From: Eremophila alpestris peregrina
Taxonomy: Eukaryota > Chordata > Aves > Passeriformes > Alaudidae
DNA: 64,000 bases
Direction: 5' to 3'
NCBI GenBank assembly: GCA_009792885.1
Contig: WMCF01000202.1
Coordinates: forward strand, 280,384 to 344,383
A program made the position numbers and the translations under genes. Positions 21,001 through 32,758 of the stretch are shown here, in pieces (the stretch's first letter is position 1; each line of letters begins with the position of its first letter). The notes below the pieces were generated by a model. That model saw only the letters and a program-made list of their open reading frames with translations. It was not told where the DNA came from and did no database searches.

Positions 21001-24000
21001 TCTGTCACAGAGCAAAGGAGGTTTGGTGGCCCTTGGGGACCACCTGCTCCCCCCTGGCCAGGCTCCTGTTGAGAGGCAATCAGCTGGCAGCCGGTTAATT
21101 AGCATAATTAGCGTCCAGCTGGCGGGGAGGGGAGGGGGAAGCCGGGAGCAGGGCAGGATGTGCTCCCAACAGAGCCCGGCTTGTGTGCCCTGCCCTGGAG
21201 CTGAGCCAGGCTTTGGGCACCGATTCCAGCAATTCCACCTCAGCTCAGAGGGGCTGAAAAAGCAGCTCAGGACAGGGAAATTTCAGGGTGAAATTGCAGT
21301 GAGGATGCTCAGGTCCCTCCCAGGCTCTGGGGGTTTGGATCCTGATCGATCCTGAGGCTTTAATTGCTCTTTGTCCCTCCTGGGACCTCCATCCCCTGCT
21401 GCTCCAGGATTCCTCACTCACTGCAGAGTGAAAAATCCACTCTGGAGGGATTTTCCAGAGTCCTTTTGGATGAAGTCATCGCTCCTGAGGGGTCACAAAT
21501 GGGGTCACCCCTCCCTCCTGACTCCATCCATGCCCAGGAAATGGCACTCACATCTCACATTTCCATCTCAAGGCTGGTGAAATCAGCATTAAAAGCTGCT
21601 TAGATCCCTTCTGAGGGGAAATATTGATCCCTGGGATATTGATTTTTGTACACTGAGTATTGAGATGTGGATTCACCATCAAACCCCAGCTCCACAAATC
21701 TCCAGGCACCAAAAACATCAGCCAGGGCTCCTTGTCACTTCAATGAACCACAAGTGATCACCACACAGAGAATTAAAAATCAGGTTTTAACACCTTTCCT
21801 GAGGGTGGAACCAAACTCACTCCAAGCTGAGCTTTAAAATGCCAACTTCACTGAGGTTTCTTTGTGCTGCTTCCAGAAAATCCCTGGAGCAGCAAATCCT
21901 GAGGGATAAAACTGCCAGGGGAAGGAAATCCAGGTGGGTACTCACCTGCAGGAGGGTCTGCAGGGCCAGGGCAGCAACACAGGGAGGAGGGAAAGAAAAA
22001 ATCAAATTAGTTCCATGTTTCTGCAACTTTCAGGGATGGAAGCCAAGGGTGGAAAACCTGAGATGGCTCAGCTTGAAAAATTTTATTTAAATCAGGGCTA
22101 TTTAAAATTCTATTAAATCCAGGACAGGTCCTGGATTTAGGCCTGAGGGGTCCTGGTGTGTCCCATCCCTCCCACACCCAGAAAAGTCAGGAAAACCCTG
22201 GATTGGGACAGGATGGGCTGGTGGCACAGGGCTGGCTCAGCACTCACCCTCTGCTGGATCAGGGCGTGTTTGTGCTCCATCTCCCTCTTCTCCACAGCTG
22301 AGTCAATCACCAGCTGGTCCAGCTGGGGGAAAAAGGAAAAGGGAAAATCAGGATGGGGATTGAGAGACTGGTGTGGGGTGGCAGCATCTCAGTGTCCCAA
22401 AGCCCCAGAAAGGGGAAAAGGAGGGGAAAAGGAGGGAAGGAAAAGGCAAATAAGAGATGCAAAGGAGGTGAAGAAGAGCCAAAACAAGGCAAAAAGAGGC
22501 AAAAAAGGGGCAGAAGGCCATGTTGGGTGTGCAGGCACTCATGCAGCACCCCCAGGTGATGCTCCAGGGGTTCCCTGCTAGCCAAAGGTGCAGCTCTCTG
22601 GGCAGGGTGGCCCTGTCTTTGTCCCTGTCCCCTCACCTCTGTGGCCAGTTTCTTCATGTAGGGCTCGAGCTCGTGCAGGAGGCTGTAGCCCTGCTGGAAG
22701 AAGGTGAACTGGGCGTGCATGAAGGACAACATCTGGGGAGAGAAACAGCAGCTGCATCAGGGCTGACTGAAAAACCCTCAGCCCTTTTCCCCCTGCCTAA
22801 AAAAATGGGTTTAACCCTTTATTTCTGACTTTCCCCAAGCAATTTATCCCTCTTCTCCTTCCTTCCACTCTGCTCTGGGAAAGCAGCACCCTGCACCCTG
22901 AAAAATCCCTAAGAAAAGCTGGATGTGCTCCCTGAGGAGCACCCAGGGCTCCTCCCCTGCAGCCCCCGAGGCACCCACGGGGCTCTCACCGCATCCAGGA
23001 TCTCAAATTTCTTCTTGGCCTGCAGCACGTTGATCTGTGGGGGAAAACAGAGACCCCTCTGAGCACCAGCAGCAAACCCAGCCTTGGAACCTCCCAAACC
23101 CACTGGGAAACCCCAGAAACCAACCACAAACTACCCCTGGATAATTCCAGCAGGGGAGTGTCCTTCAGATGGGGTCCAGGTGGGATAAAAACGTGGGATA
23201 AATGCAGAGCAGGTGGATTTTCCTCACCTGGGCTGGTTAAAAGCACTGCTGGAGGAATTTTTCTTTCTTACTGAGCTCAAACAATGAATATTTATTCCCC
23301 TCCTCAGCCAAGGCTGATCCCTGGCCGGAAGCTGCTCAGAATATCCCAGGATTCTGTATGGTTTTTTTTTAGGGACAAAATCCATTTGTAACTATGAAAA
23401 ATGAGGTTCACTGTCTTGTAAAATGTATAAAAGTTTAATAAAAAGACAGTAAGAGACAATAAAGCAAAGGTTTTTGGCCAGGTGCTTGGCATTCAGCCAA
23501 AAGCACACCCAATAACCCAAAAGCACCCCTTTAAACACCTCAGCTTGTTGAATATTCAAACACCCCATGCACAATTCAAACATTCATTTTTAGCTGTCCC
23601 CCCCCAATCTGCTCCCATCCCATCCTGTGACTTTATTTCCTCTGGTGACCATTCTGCTGCTTCTCTGATTATTGGGGGGATTATAACAATAATAAATTCT
23701 TCTCTTGGGGCTCTGGTTTCTGTCACTGTTATCTTTGCCCAGATAGGAAAATCCACAAACGTGAGACATTTCCTGATTATCTCCATTCTCTTCTGGGTTA
23801 TATAAACAAAAGCAGTCTTTTCTTAAATACCATCCTATAGCTTAAAAAACATATTTTTATCACGCTATTATTTCTATGTTTTGTTAATAACTTAATTTTT
23901 ATTCTTATTTCTTATTCAAGAAATAAATGGAACTGTATTAGCACAGCAGAATTTTCTCACACTCTACACACGGCATTCACTTTAAAATTTGCAAAAAGCC

Positions 24001-27000
24001 CATTTTGTGAGCTGTGTCTGTAAGACCAAAGCTCCCCACCTGCAGCACGTAGTCCAGGGCCAGGTGCCTGAAGCACTTCCTGGTGATGCTCAGGGTGCCC
24101 GTGGCCTCCTCCACCTCGTGGGGTTTGTGGCGCGGCGCCTGCGCGTTCTTCACCAGCGAGATCTCCATGTCCTCACGCACCCTGTCGAACTGCTTCTTGG
24201 TCTCCTTGAACTTCCTCACGTCACTGGCCACCACAAATGGGGACAAACCAGGGTTAGGAGGGTGAGAATGAACTGTGGAGAGGGTTAGGTTTATTATTAT
24301 TATTATTATTAGTTTGTTTATTTATGGTTATTTTGGGGTTTATTCTATGATTTTTACACTCTGTCCTCACGCACCCTGTCGAACTGCTTCTGGGTCTCCT
24401 TGAACTTCCTCACGTCACTGGCCACCACAAATGGGCAGAAATGGGCACAAATTGGGGTTAGGATGGTGAGAATAAACTCTGGAAAGGGGGCAGTGGGGCT
24501 GTGGCTCCAGGGCCCAGCAGGATCCCAGCTCAGCCATCACAGCTTCAACCAAGCCTTTCTTTAGACAGTTGGCAGGGAAAGATATTTGGTTTATTATTAT
24601 TATTAGTTTGTTTATTTATTATTATTTTGGGGTTTATTCTATGATTTTTACTCTCTGTCCTCCTGCACCTTGTCAAACTGCTTCTGGGTCTCCTTGAACT
24701 TTCTCACATTGCTGGGCACCAAATGGGGACAAATGGGGAGAAATTTGGGTTAGAAGGATGAAAATGAACTGTGGAGAGGGGACAGTGATGCTGTGGCCAC
24801 ACCAGGATCCTGCTCCAGGGGCCAGCTCAGCCATCACACCTTAAACCAAGTCCTTCTTTAGAGAGTTGGTACGGAAAGATATTTTTTACTTTATAATTAT
24901 TTATTTTATAATAATTTTATAATTATTTATTTTACAATTATTTTATAATTCTTTATTTTATTATTTTTGGTTTTGTTTTATTACTATTATTGTTGGGACC
25001 TGAACTTTGGGATGGGTTTGTCCTGCAGGATCAGCCCTGCAGGCAGGTTCTGGTTCTGCTCCCAGCACACACAGGACACCTGGAATGGGAAGCTCAGGAG
25101 GCTGAAAATCAGAGGGAAAATACAAATGTTAAAAACTCACTCTTTGACAAAATTGTGCAGCTGCTGCCGGACCGACCTCTGGGCCTGGTCAAACAGGATC
25201 TGGAAGAGAAAAGAGGGGGAAAAACATCAATTCTTCTGAAAAAGGGAAAAAATATCAATTATTTTGCAGTGTGGAAACGTGGAGGAGTCAGATAATTCCC
25301 GAGCACTCCTGAAAACCTTCAGTGTGAGAGACTCGGAGAACTCCTGGGCTCACTGGGGCTCATCATTCAGTGCCTGTCAGGATAAATGACATTTCCCCAC
25401 AGCTGCAGCATTCCCAGGAGCAGGATTCCCACAGAATTCCACACCCAGGAGCAGTTCCCATCCCTGCTGTGAGGGGTCAATCCCGTCCCGAATTCCCGGT
25501 GTTCCCGGAGGAGGGCACTGCAGCCCCAGCGCTGCATCCCGGGAAGAGCCCAAACCACGCTGGGAGCTCTGCTGAGGGCTCCGGAGCGGGAGAAACGCCG
25601 GAGTTCCTGCCGGGAATCTGCCTGGAATTCCCGCAGGGGCCAGCACCGCATCGCCAGGAAATTCCTCCTCCTTCCCGAGCAGCCCCCGGGATGCTCCCAG
25701 GCCGCTTTTCCCTGGATCAGCTCGGAGGGATGAGCCAGGAACCCGCCCCAGGGGCTCCAGGGCAGCGCCATTCCCAATTCCCTGCTCCAATCACACGGAT
25801 CCAGCTGGAAAAAGTCCTCCCTGGACCTCTTCCTCCATCCTCCTTTATAGCTGTATTACTATTTGTATTTACCTATATTTGTATTTATATTTGTATTTCT
25901 AATTACATTTGTATTTATAGTCATATTTTTAATTTTATATTTATATTTATATTTTATTCATTTACATTTATTTGTATCCATATTTATATTAATATTCACT
26001 CATATTTTTAATTTGTATTGCTTTGCTTTGCCACAAAACCACCTTCCCTCTGCTGCTGATTTATTCTCCTCCCAAACCCCCCAGTTTTTTAGGGCTGCAC
26101 ACCCAGAACTTCTCCCCTGACGTTTTCTTTCCCCCCTGGGATAAAACCCCTTTGCACCTTCCTCATGAAACGCTGGGAGGGACTCGCTGCAGCTTCTCCT
26201 GCAGCTCCTCCTGCAGCTGCAGCACTTTTGGTGCATTTCAGAGCCTGATGGGCTCTGACAGGGCCCTCGTGGCCAGAAGTGGGTCAGGCTCAGCTGCCAC
26301 CCCGCAGCTCCTGCACTCCAAAGCCACTCCTGTGCCGTGGCAGTGGTAAAAGAAAGGAAATCTCCAGTGCAGGACCTGGGTGAATTCTCCTCCTCCTTTC
26401 CTCTCACCCTTCCAGGACCCCTCTGTGCGGCAGCTCCAGCACCCGAGGGGACAGGGGGAGGCAGCTCCTTACCATGTGATAATTGATCATTTCCTGCAGG
26501 CTGTCCCCAAATTTGTCCAGGCACTCCTGCAAAAATAAATAAAATAATATTTAAAAAAGGTGAAGAGAGCTGGCAGTGAAGAGAAGCAGCTGCCCCTCGA
26601 TGCCAGGGCTGAGGGACAGGCTCAGGAAGGCTCTGAGGAGCCCCTGCTGCTGGGCAGGAGCTTTGTGAGCCTCCTGAGCCTTTCCTTGCCAGGCCAGGGC
26701 TGAGATCCACATGGGCACCTCCCAAATCCCTGCTGCTCACTGACCCACATTGCAACAGCCCCACCAGCAGTGGGCCTTCCTCGGGGTCTGCATCTGCCTG
26801 CACAGCCAGGATCTCACCCTGACCTCCAGACACACCCTGGAACCCCCCAAACACCAAATCCCATCTGAAGGGATCTCACCCTGACCTCCAGCCTGCTGGT
26901 ATCACACTCAGCATCCCCCCAAACACCAAACCTCATCTGAAGTGGCTGCTTAAGCAGCGTGAGGGGCTGGGATTTGTGATCCATTCCCAGCAGCAGGGAT

Positions 27001-30000
27001 CTGAGCAGCCCCGAGCATTTCCTGAGCCTGGATCAGGATTTTCAGCAGCCCCCAGCCCCCCTTACATCCCCCAGCATTTCCTGAGCCTGGATCAGGATTT
27101 TCAGCAGCCCCCAGCCCCTCTGACATCCCCAGCCCAGCCCAGACTCACCGAGATCATCTGGTCCTTGCGGCACTGCTGGGACAGGTCCCGCACGCCGCTC
27201 ACAAAGTGCTTGTTGGTGGTGATGTAAACCTTGCCAGCCTCGAGCATGCCACTGCACAGCTTCACCAGCTGCTCGGGGACACCATGGGGACAGGGGGGAC
27301 ACAGGGACACAGGCTTAGCACTGGGCTGGAACCCAGTCCCACCCCAGTCCCACCCCAGGACAGGACAAGGATCCCAATCCCAGCCCAGGCTTTGTTCTGA
27401 TCCTGCAGCCCCCGTGGCTTTGGGCTCTGTTTTGGGGTTTGGGTTTGTTCTGATCCTGCAGCCCCAAGGCTTTGGGCTCTGTTTTGGGGTTTGGGTTTGT
27501 TCTGATCCTGCAGCCCCAAGGCTTTGGGCTCTGTTTTGGGGTTTGGGTTTGTTCTGATCCTGCAGCCCCAAGGCTTTGGGCTCTGTTTTGGGGTCTGCTC
27601 TGCTTGCACTGCAGAACGAGCTCTGTAAAAAGCTGAGAAGATCTGAGTGCATAAATAAAACTATCTGGGGTCAGACGTGGCCCATCTGCACCTCCAGCCC
27701 TCGCTCACACCCTCCCCAGGCCCTGCTGCTCCCAGACCCCTCCAAACACTGGGAAGAAAAGCAAACAGCTGCAGTTCCTGCCACATCTGGAGCCCAGACT
27801 GCACTCGGGGCTTGGATGGAGCCTCTAGAAAGGAATTCCAGCCTCTCCTGCAACGTGGCAGCCTCCAGAGCACCTCTGCAAACAAAGGCTGTGTCCCCAA
27901 TCCCAAACCCCAGTCCCAAGGCAGCAGTGGGAATGGGATAAAATGAGGAAAATCTGTGGCTGAATCATTGCCAATAATGATAATAATTCACAAATAATAA
28001 GATGTAACAATTCACAAATCAAATGCTCAGGAAAAGGCAGAGTAAAGTCAGGCTTTGTCAGGCCAGTCCTGGCAGCCCTTTGGGACCAACATTCCCAGCT
28101 GGGAAAGGTGGGATGCCCTGGGCATCTCACACAGGAGAGCAGCTGGGCCATGCCAGGCTGATTCATTAGGAATGGCAGTGACTGAGTCTGGCCCAAAGTC
28201 ACCCTCAGGGGAAGGAACTGGAACAGGACCTGAATAAATTTCCAGTGGTTCTCCAGCTGCAAATTCCAGCCCTGGCCTGGGGCTGACATTGACTCCTGAA
28301 CTTCCAGGATTGCTGCAAATCCCCTCCCTGTGGGGCACTGTGCCACAGCCTGAGCAGTTTTCATCCCTCTGCAGCCTCTCAGTGCCACAGCCTGAGCAGT
28401 TTTCATGCCTTTGTTTTAATTCAGACCCCAAATCCCTCTGCAGCCTCTCAGAGCCACCAGTGCAGACAAAGCACTTGATGCTAAACAGGTTTTATAGGAC
28501 ACAGCCTTGCCCAGGGCTTGTGGCTCCCACCCAGCTCATCCCTCCCTCAGACTCAGGATTTGATCCCTCCCTGCCTGCCTGGGGGAATCTCACAGATAAA
28601 AATCCAGCAGCTCTTCTGGCTCCTCTCCTTGGTTGCTTTCTATTTTTGTTGTCTCAGACGAGGAGGGGCGGGGGGTGGAAAAGCCAATTTCCATCACAAG
28701 CTCAGACCTAAACTAAAAACTGGGTCTAAAGAATCACCAGAACGGCCAGGCTGGTCCCTGGGAGGGACATTTCCAGTGTCACAACACCTCCCACCCCAAA
28801 ACAGAGCCCAAAGCCTTGGGGCTGCAGGATCAGAACAAACCCAAACCCCAAAAGAGACCCCAAAGCCTTGGGGCTGCAGGAACAGGACAAACCCCAGGCC
28901 CCAAAACAGACCCCAAGCCCCAGTGTCACCAAGGGGGTGCAGAGGGGACAGCCAGCACTGGAACAAGTCCCCAGGGCAGTGTCACCCCCTGGGAGCAGGA
29001 CAAAAGGGGGTCCATATTCCCAACCAGGGCCTGGCTGGAGCTCCTGTCCCAGCTCAGAGCAGCCCCAGGCCTAAGGACAGGCCTAAACACGAGTTTAACA
29101 GCTGGAAATGGGCTCAGATTTCAGGGGACACCTGCAGGGACCCCACTGCTGAGCTGAGGCTCCCCCTGAGGCCACCACTGCCCTCACCTTGTCCAGCTTG
29201 GCCTCGATCTCCACCACATCTGTCTCCACCTCATCGATGGTCGCCCTGTGAGGAACAGCAGGGAGGAATGGTTAATTAGCAGCAAGGAATGGTTAATTGA
29301 TGGCTTGTGATGATTGGGGAGAGGCCAGGGAGGGCTGGGCAGGAGCAGAGGGACTCAGGGACTCGTTATTCCCATTTGGGTGCTTCCTGCAGCCACAAAA
29401 GCTCCCTCAGGAGAAGGCTCCGGGATGAATCCCAGGGCTGGGGGAAGAGATGGGGATGATCCCACCACGGAGAGATTCAGGTGCACGTTCATTTAGTGGC
29501 TTTGTTCTGTTAATTAACAGCAGTGCTAATTGACACAGGGCTAAGCACTGTTCCAGCCATTGCCACCAGGCACAAATTCCATGTTCCAGCACCACCAAAC
29601 CCCATTTCCAGCTGTGCCTGAAGTGCTGAAAGTGCCGAGGTTTAAAAGGTTTTTATGACCTTCAAACCTCAGGAACCACCCCTCAAACAGCCCCAGAGCA
29701 GCCCTTTGACCTCTGGACACCAAAGGGCTCCTCCACACACACGAGGGGCTTTGCCTGGATGGGGAGAAATCCTCTCTGGGACTCTGGGATCTCTGGGATC
29801 TGCTTCCTGCCCAGGCCAGCAGCAGCAGTGACAGCCAGGGGCTGCAGGGCCCAGCTGCAGAGCTCACCCAGCCTCCCTCTCCCAGGGAATCATCACCATG
29901 ACATCAGGAGTGCAGGAGGCATTCCCAGACTCCGGAATGTGGCTCTGGAGTGGTTTTTGGGAGGCCAGAGCTCAGCTGAGAGCCGTGCAAACTGAGAGCA

Positions 30001-32686
30001 CTCTGATTCCTGTAACCTCCAGAATCCCAGCAGAGCCCTCAGCTCCCTCCAGCTCCCTGGAAAATGAAATCCAGGCTGGACCCCAGGGCTCTGGCCACCA
30101 TCGATCTGCCACCACCAGCCCTTGGAAAACACAGCCAAAAATAAAAATAAACCAAAATAAAAGAGCTTTTCCACGGAATAACACAGGAGCTGCCTCCCAC
30201 ACGGCTGCCCCACACAAACAGCAGCGTGGCTGTGCCCGGGGGCAAAGCTTTTGGAAAGAAAAGGAATCATTAAAAAGGCTCTTTTCAGGCTTTTTTTCCC
30301 CCCTCTCCCAGCTATTTTTGCTCCCTGGGACTCGTGTGCCTTCACGCTGCCACATTCGATTTTTCCGCTCGGTTTCCTGCTGCTGATGCTGGACACAAAA
30401 AGCAGCTGGGGAAGAGGCAAGAGCTGGGTTTTTTCTGGGGATGCTTTTTCTGCTGGAACCCTGGAAGCTGAGAATTGGAGTTTTTCTGTGTTAGAGGTGC
30501 TGAGCCTCAGGCAGGCACCACATTTAACCTGAGTCCTTGGGCCAGGCTCCAGCACTGAGGGACAGCACAGGGGCTGTGGGGTTTGAAGTGTGAGATCTCA
30601 CAGGGGGAAAGGGTTTGGGGGTTTAAAATGCCCCTTTCCCTCGAGGTTTTTGGGGTTTAAAATGCCCTTTTCCTGCTCACTGATGCAATTCCAGAGCCCA
30701 CTGCTTTTCCCCTGAGAAATGCCAATCTCAGCTCCACTGAAGGCTCTGCCAGCTCCTCTCCCAAATTTAAATCCTCCCACTGCTCCCTGAGCTGTCAGGG
30801 AGGAGAGGCAGAGTTACACAAGCAGAATGAGGACCTGGAATGACTCCTCAGGGATGAGGAAACGCCACCTCAGCAGTGCTGAGCTGCTCCATCCATCCCA
30901 CAGGAATCTCTGGTGCTGTCAGCACCTGAGTGAGGAATTCCTTACAAAACCATTCCAGCAGGAATTCAGAGGGGAATAAACTGCACTGGGTGAGGAAAGC
31001 TTTGGTGCCTCGTGCTGTCAACACCTGGCTGAGGAGGAATTCCTAAAACAGCCATTCCATCGGGAATGGGAATCCACATCTGCCCCCCACCCATCCCCAT
31101 CTCACCCCACAAACCCCAGAGCCTTTGTGCCCCCCTGAGCAAAGCCCAGAGCCCTCAGGGATGCTCAGCACAGCCTCTCCCAGCTGCAGGAATCCAACTG
31201 TGCCAAGAACCGAATCCTTTCAGCCCCAGGATGAATCTGAGCCCGAGTTTTGTCCCAGAGCAGCCCCGGAGCAGCTGCAGCCGCGCCCTGGCCCCGCGCC
31301 CGGAGCCTTTCCTGATGTTCTGCTCCTCCTGCTGGAGCTCTGCCAGCCCTTTTTCCGGCAGGAGGGGAGGGAAAACAATCCCTGGCCTCATCCAAAGCCC
31401 TTCCCAGGGAAGGGACGAGTTCCCCACAGCCCTCAGTGCGTTTTTGCTTTGTTGTTTTAGAGAAACCGCTCAGAAACGGGGGAAGAAAATGCACCAAGTG
31501 TGGGGAAAAGGAAGGTTTTTAAATCCTCACGGGGGTGGGAATAATGAGCTCCAAAAACTCCATTTGGCTTGTGTCTCCTCTGAGTGGCTCCCAGTTCCAG
31601 CCAGGATCCCAATCAGCTGCATTCCCAAAAGTGACCCAGGGAAGGATCCCTGGAAAAACAATCCAGGGAAAGGATCCCTGGAAAAGTGACCCAGGGAAAG
31701 GATCCCTGGAAAAACAGCCCAGGGAAGGATCCCTGGGAAAGTGATCCAAGGAAAGGATCCCTGGAAAAACAGCCCAGGGAAGGATCCCTTTCATTTTCCA
31801 AGGTTTTTCCCTCCCGAAGTTCCAGCCCGGAGTGAGCTCATCCCAGTGGATCCCAGCCAGCTCCCAGGGCAGGAATCCCTGCAGCAGGAGCAGGGAAGCT
31901 TCCGGAGAGCTTCCCTCCCTCTTCCTGCCCCTCTGCCAGCTCCAGCTCCAGGTCTGAGCCTCTCCCACGTGGGAGCCAACCCCTGCCCTAAGAACTGCCG
32001 TGTTCCCAGAAAAGCCTCTCCCAGCTGGACAAGGAGAGGTTCTGGAGCTCCCCGGAGCTGTTCCAGCTGTTCCCAGCATCCAAACCTCTCCCCCGTTTTG
32101 GGTGGAGCACAAATCAGGAGGTCACACCCACGGCAGAGCTTCGGTGCCTCGTGCTGTCAACACCTGAGTGAGGAATTCCCAAAAACCCCCTTGCGGTGGA
32201 ATTCCGAGGGGAGCAAAGCCCCGGGCAGCAGCAGCAGGAGCGGCTGTGAGATGCAGATGATCCCTGCCCGGCAGTGACAGCTCCCCCCAGAAACATCCTG
32301 CACGGCCAGGGAAAGGCTGAGTGAGCCTGATGAGCTTGGAAAGGAGCCTCTGGAATGCTCAGATCCCAGAAAATGTGATTTATTATCCCTCCCCGGAGCA
32401 GCTGGAGCTCTGCTGAACCCAAACCAGGCTGCCACAAGATGTGCAGGGATGCTCGGGGTCTGCCTGGGGTAATTCCATGGGACAGGGAGCTTTCCGTGGC
32501 ATTTCCACAGGCCAGGGCAGGAGCCAGGAATTCCTGGATTCACAGGAATCCACAGGGGCTTCAGCAGCATCCCTGTGCCCCACTGGTGCCCTTAATGACT
32601 GAGAGGAATTAATTCTTCCCCCTCTGCAGGAGGCTTTCCTAAACAGCAGGGGCAAAAAGCTCAGGGGTGGGAGCTGTGGGTGTGCA

Positions 32687-32758
<72 letters not shown>

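Noticed and set aside
23290..23975. Retroviral coding remnants beside the candidate LTR
   Set aside because: Flanking sequence is ordinary ACAP3 intron and exons; no gag, pol or env similarity was seen.
26000..26857. 285-residue minus-strand frame in ACAP3 intron 4 and exon 4
   Set aside because: It covers exon 4 in the wrong frame and has no recognisable domain; exon 4 reads correctly in another frame with good splice sites.
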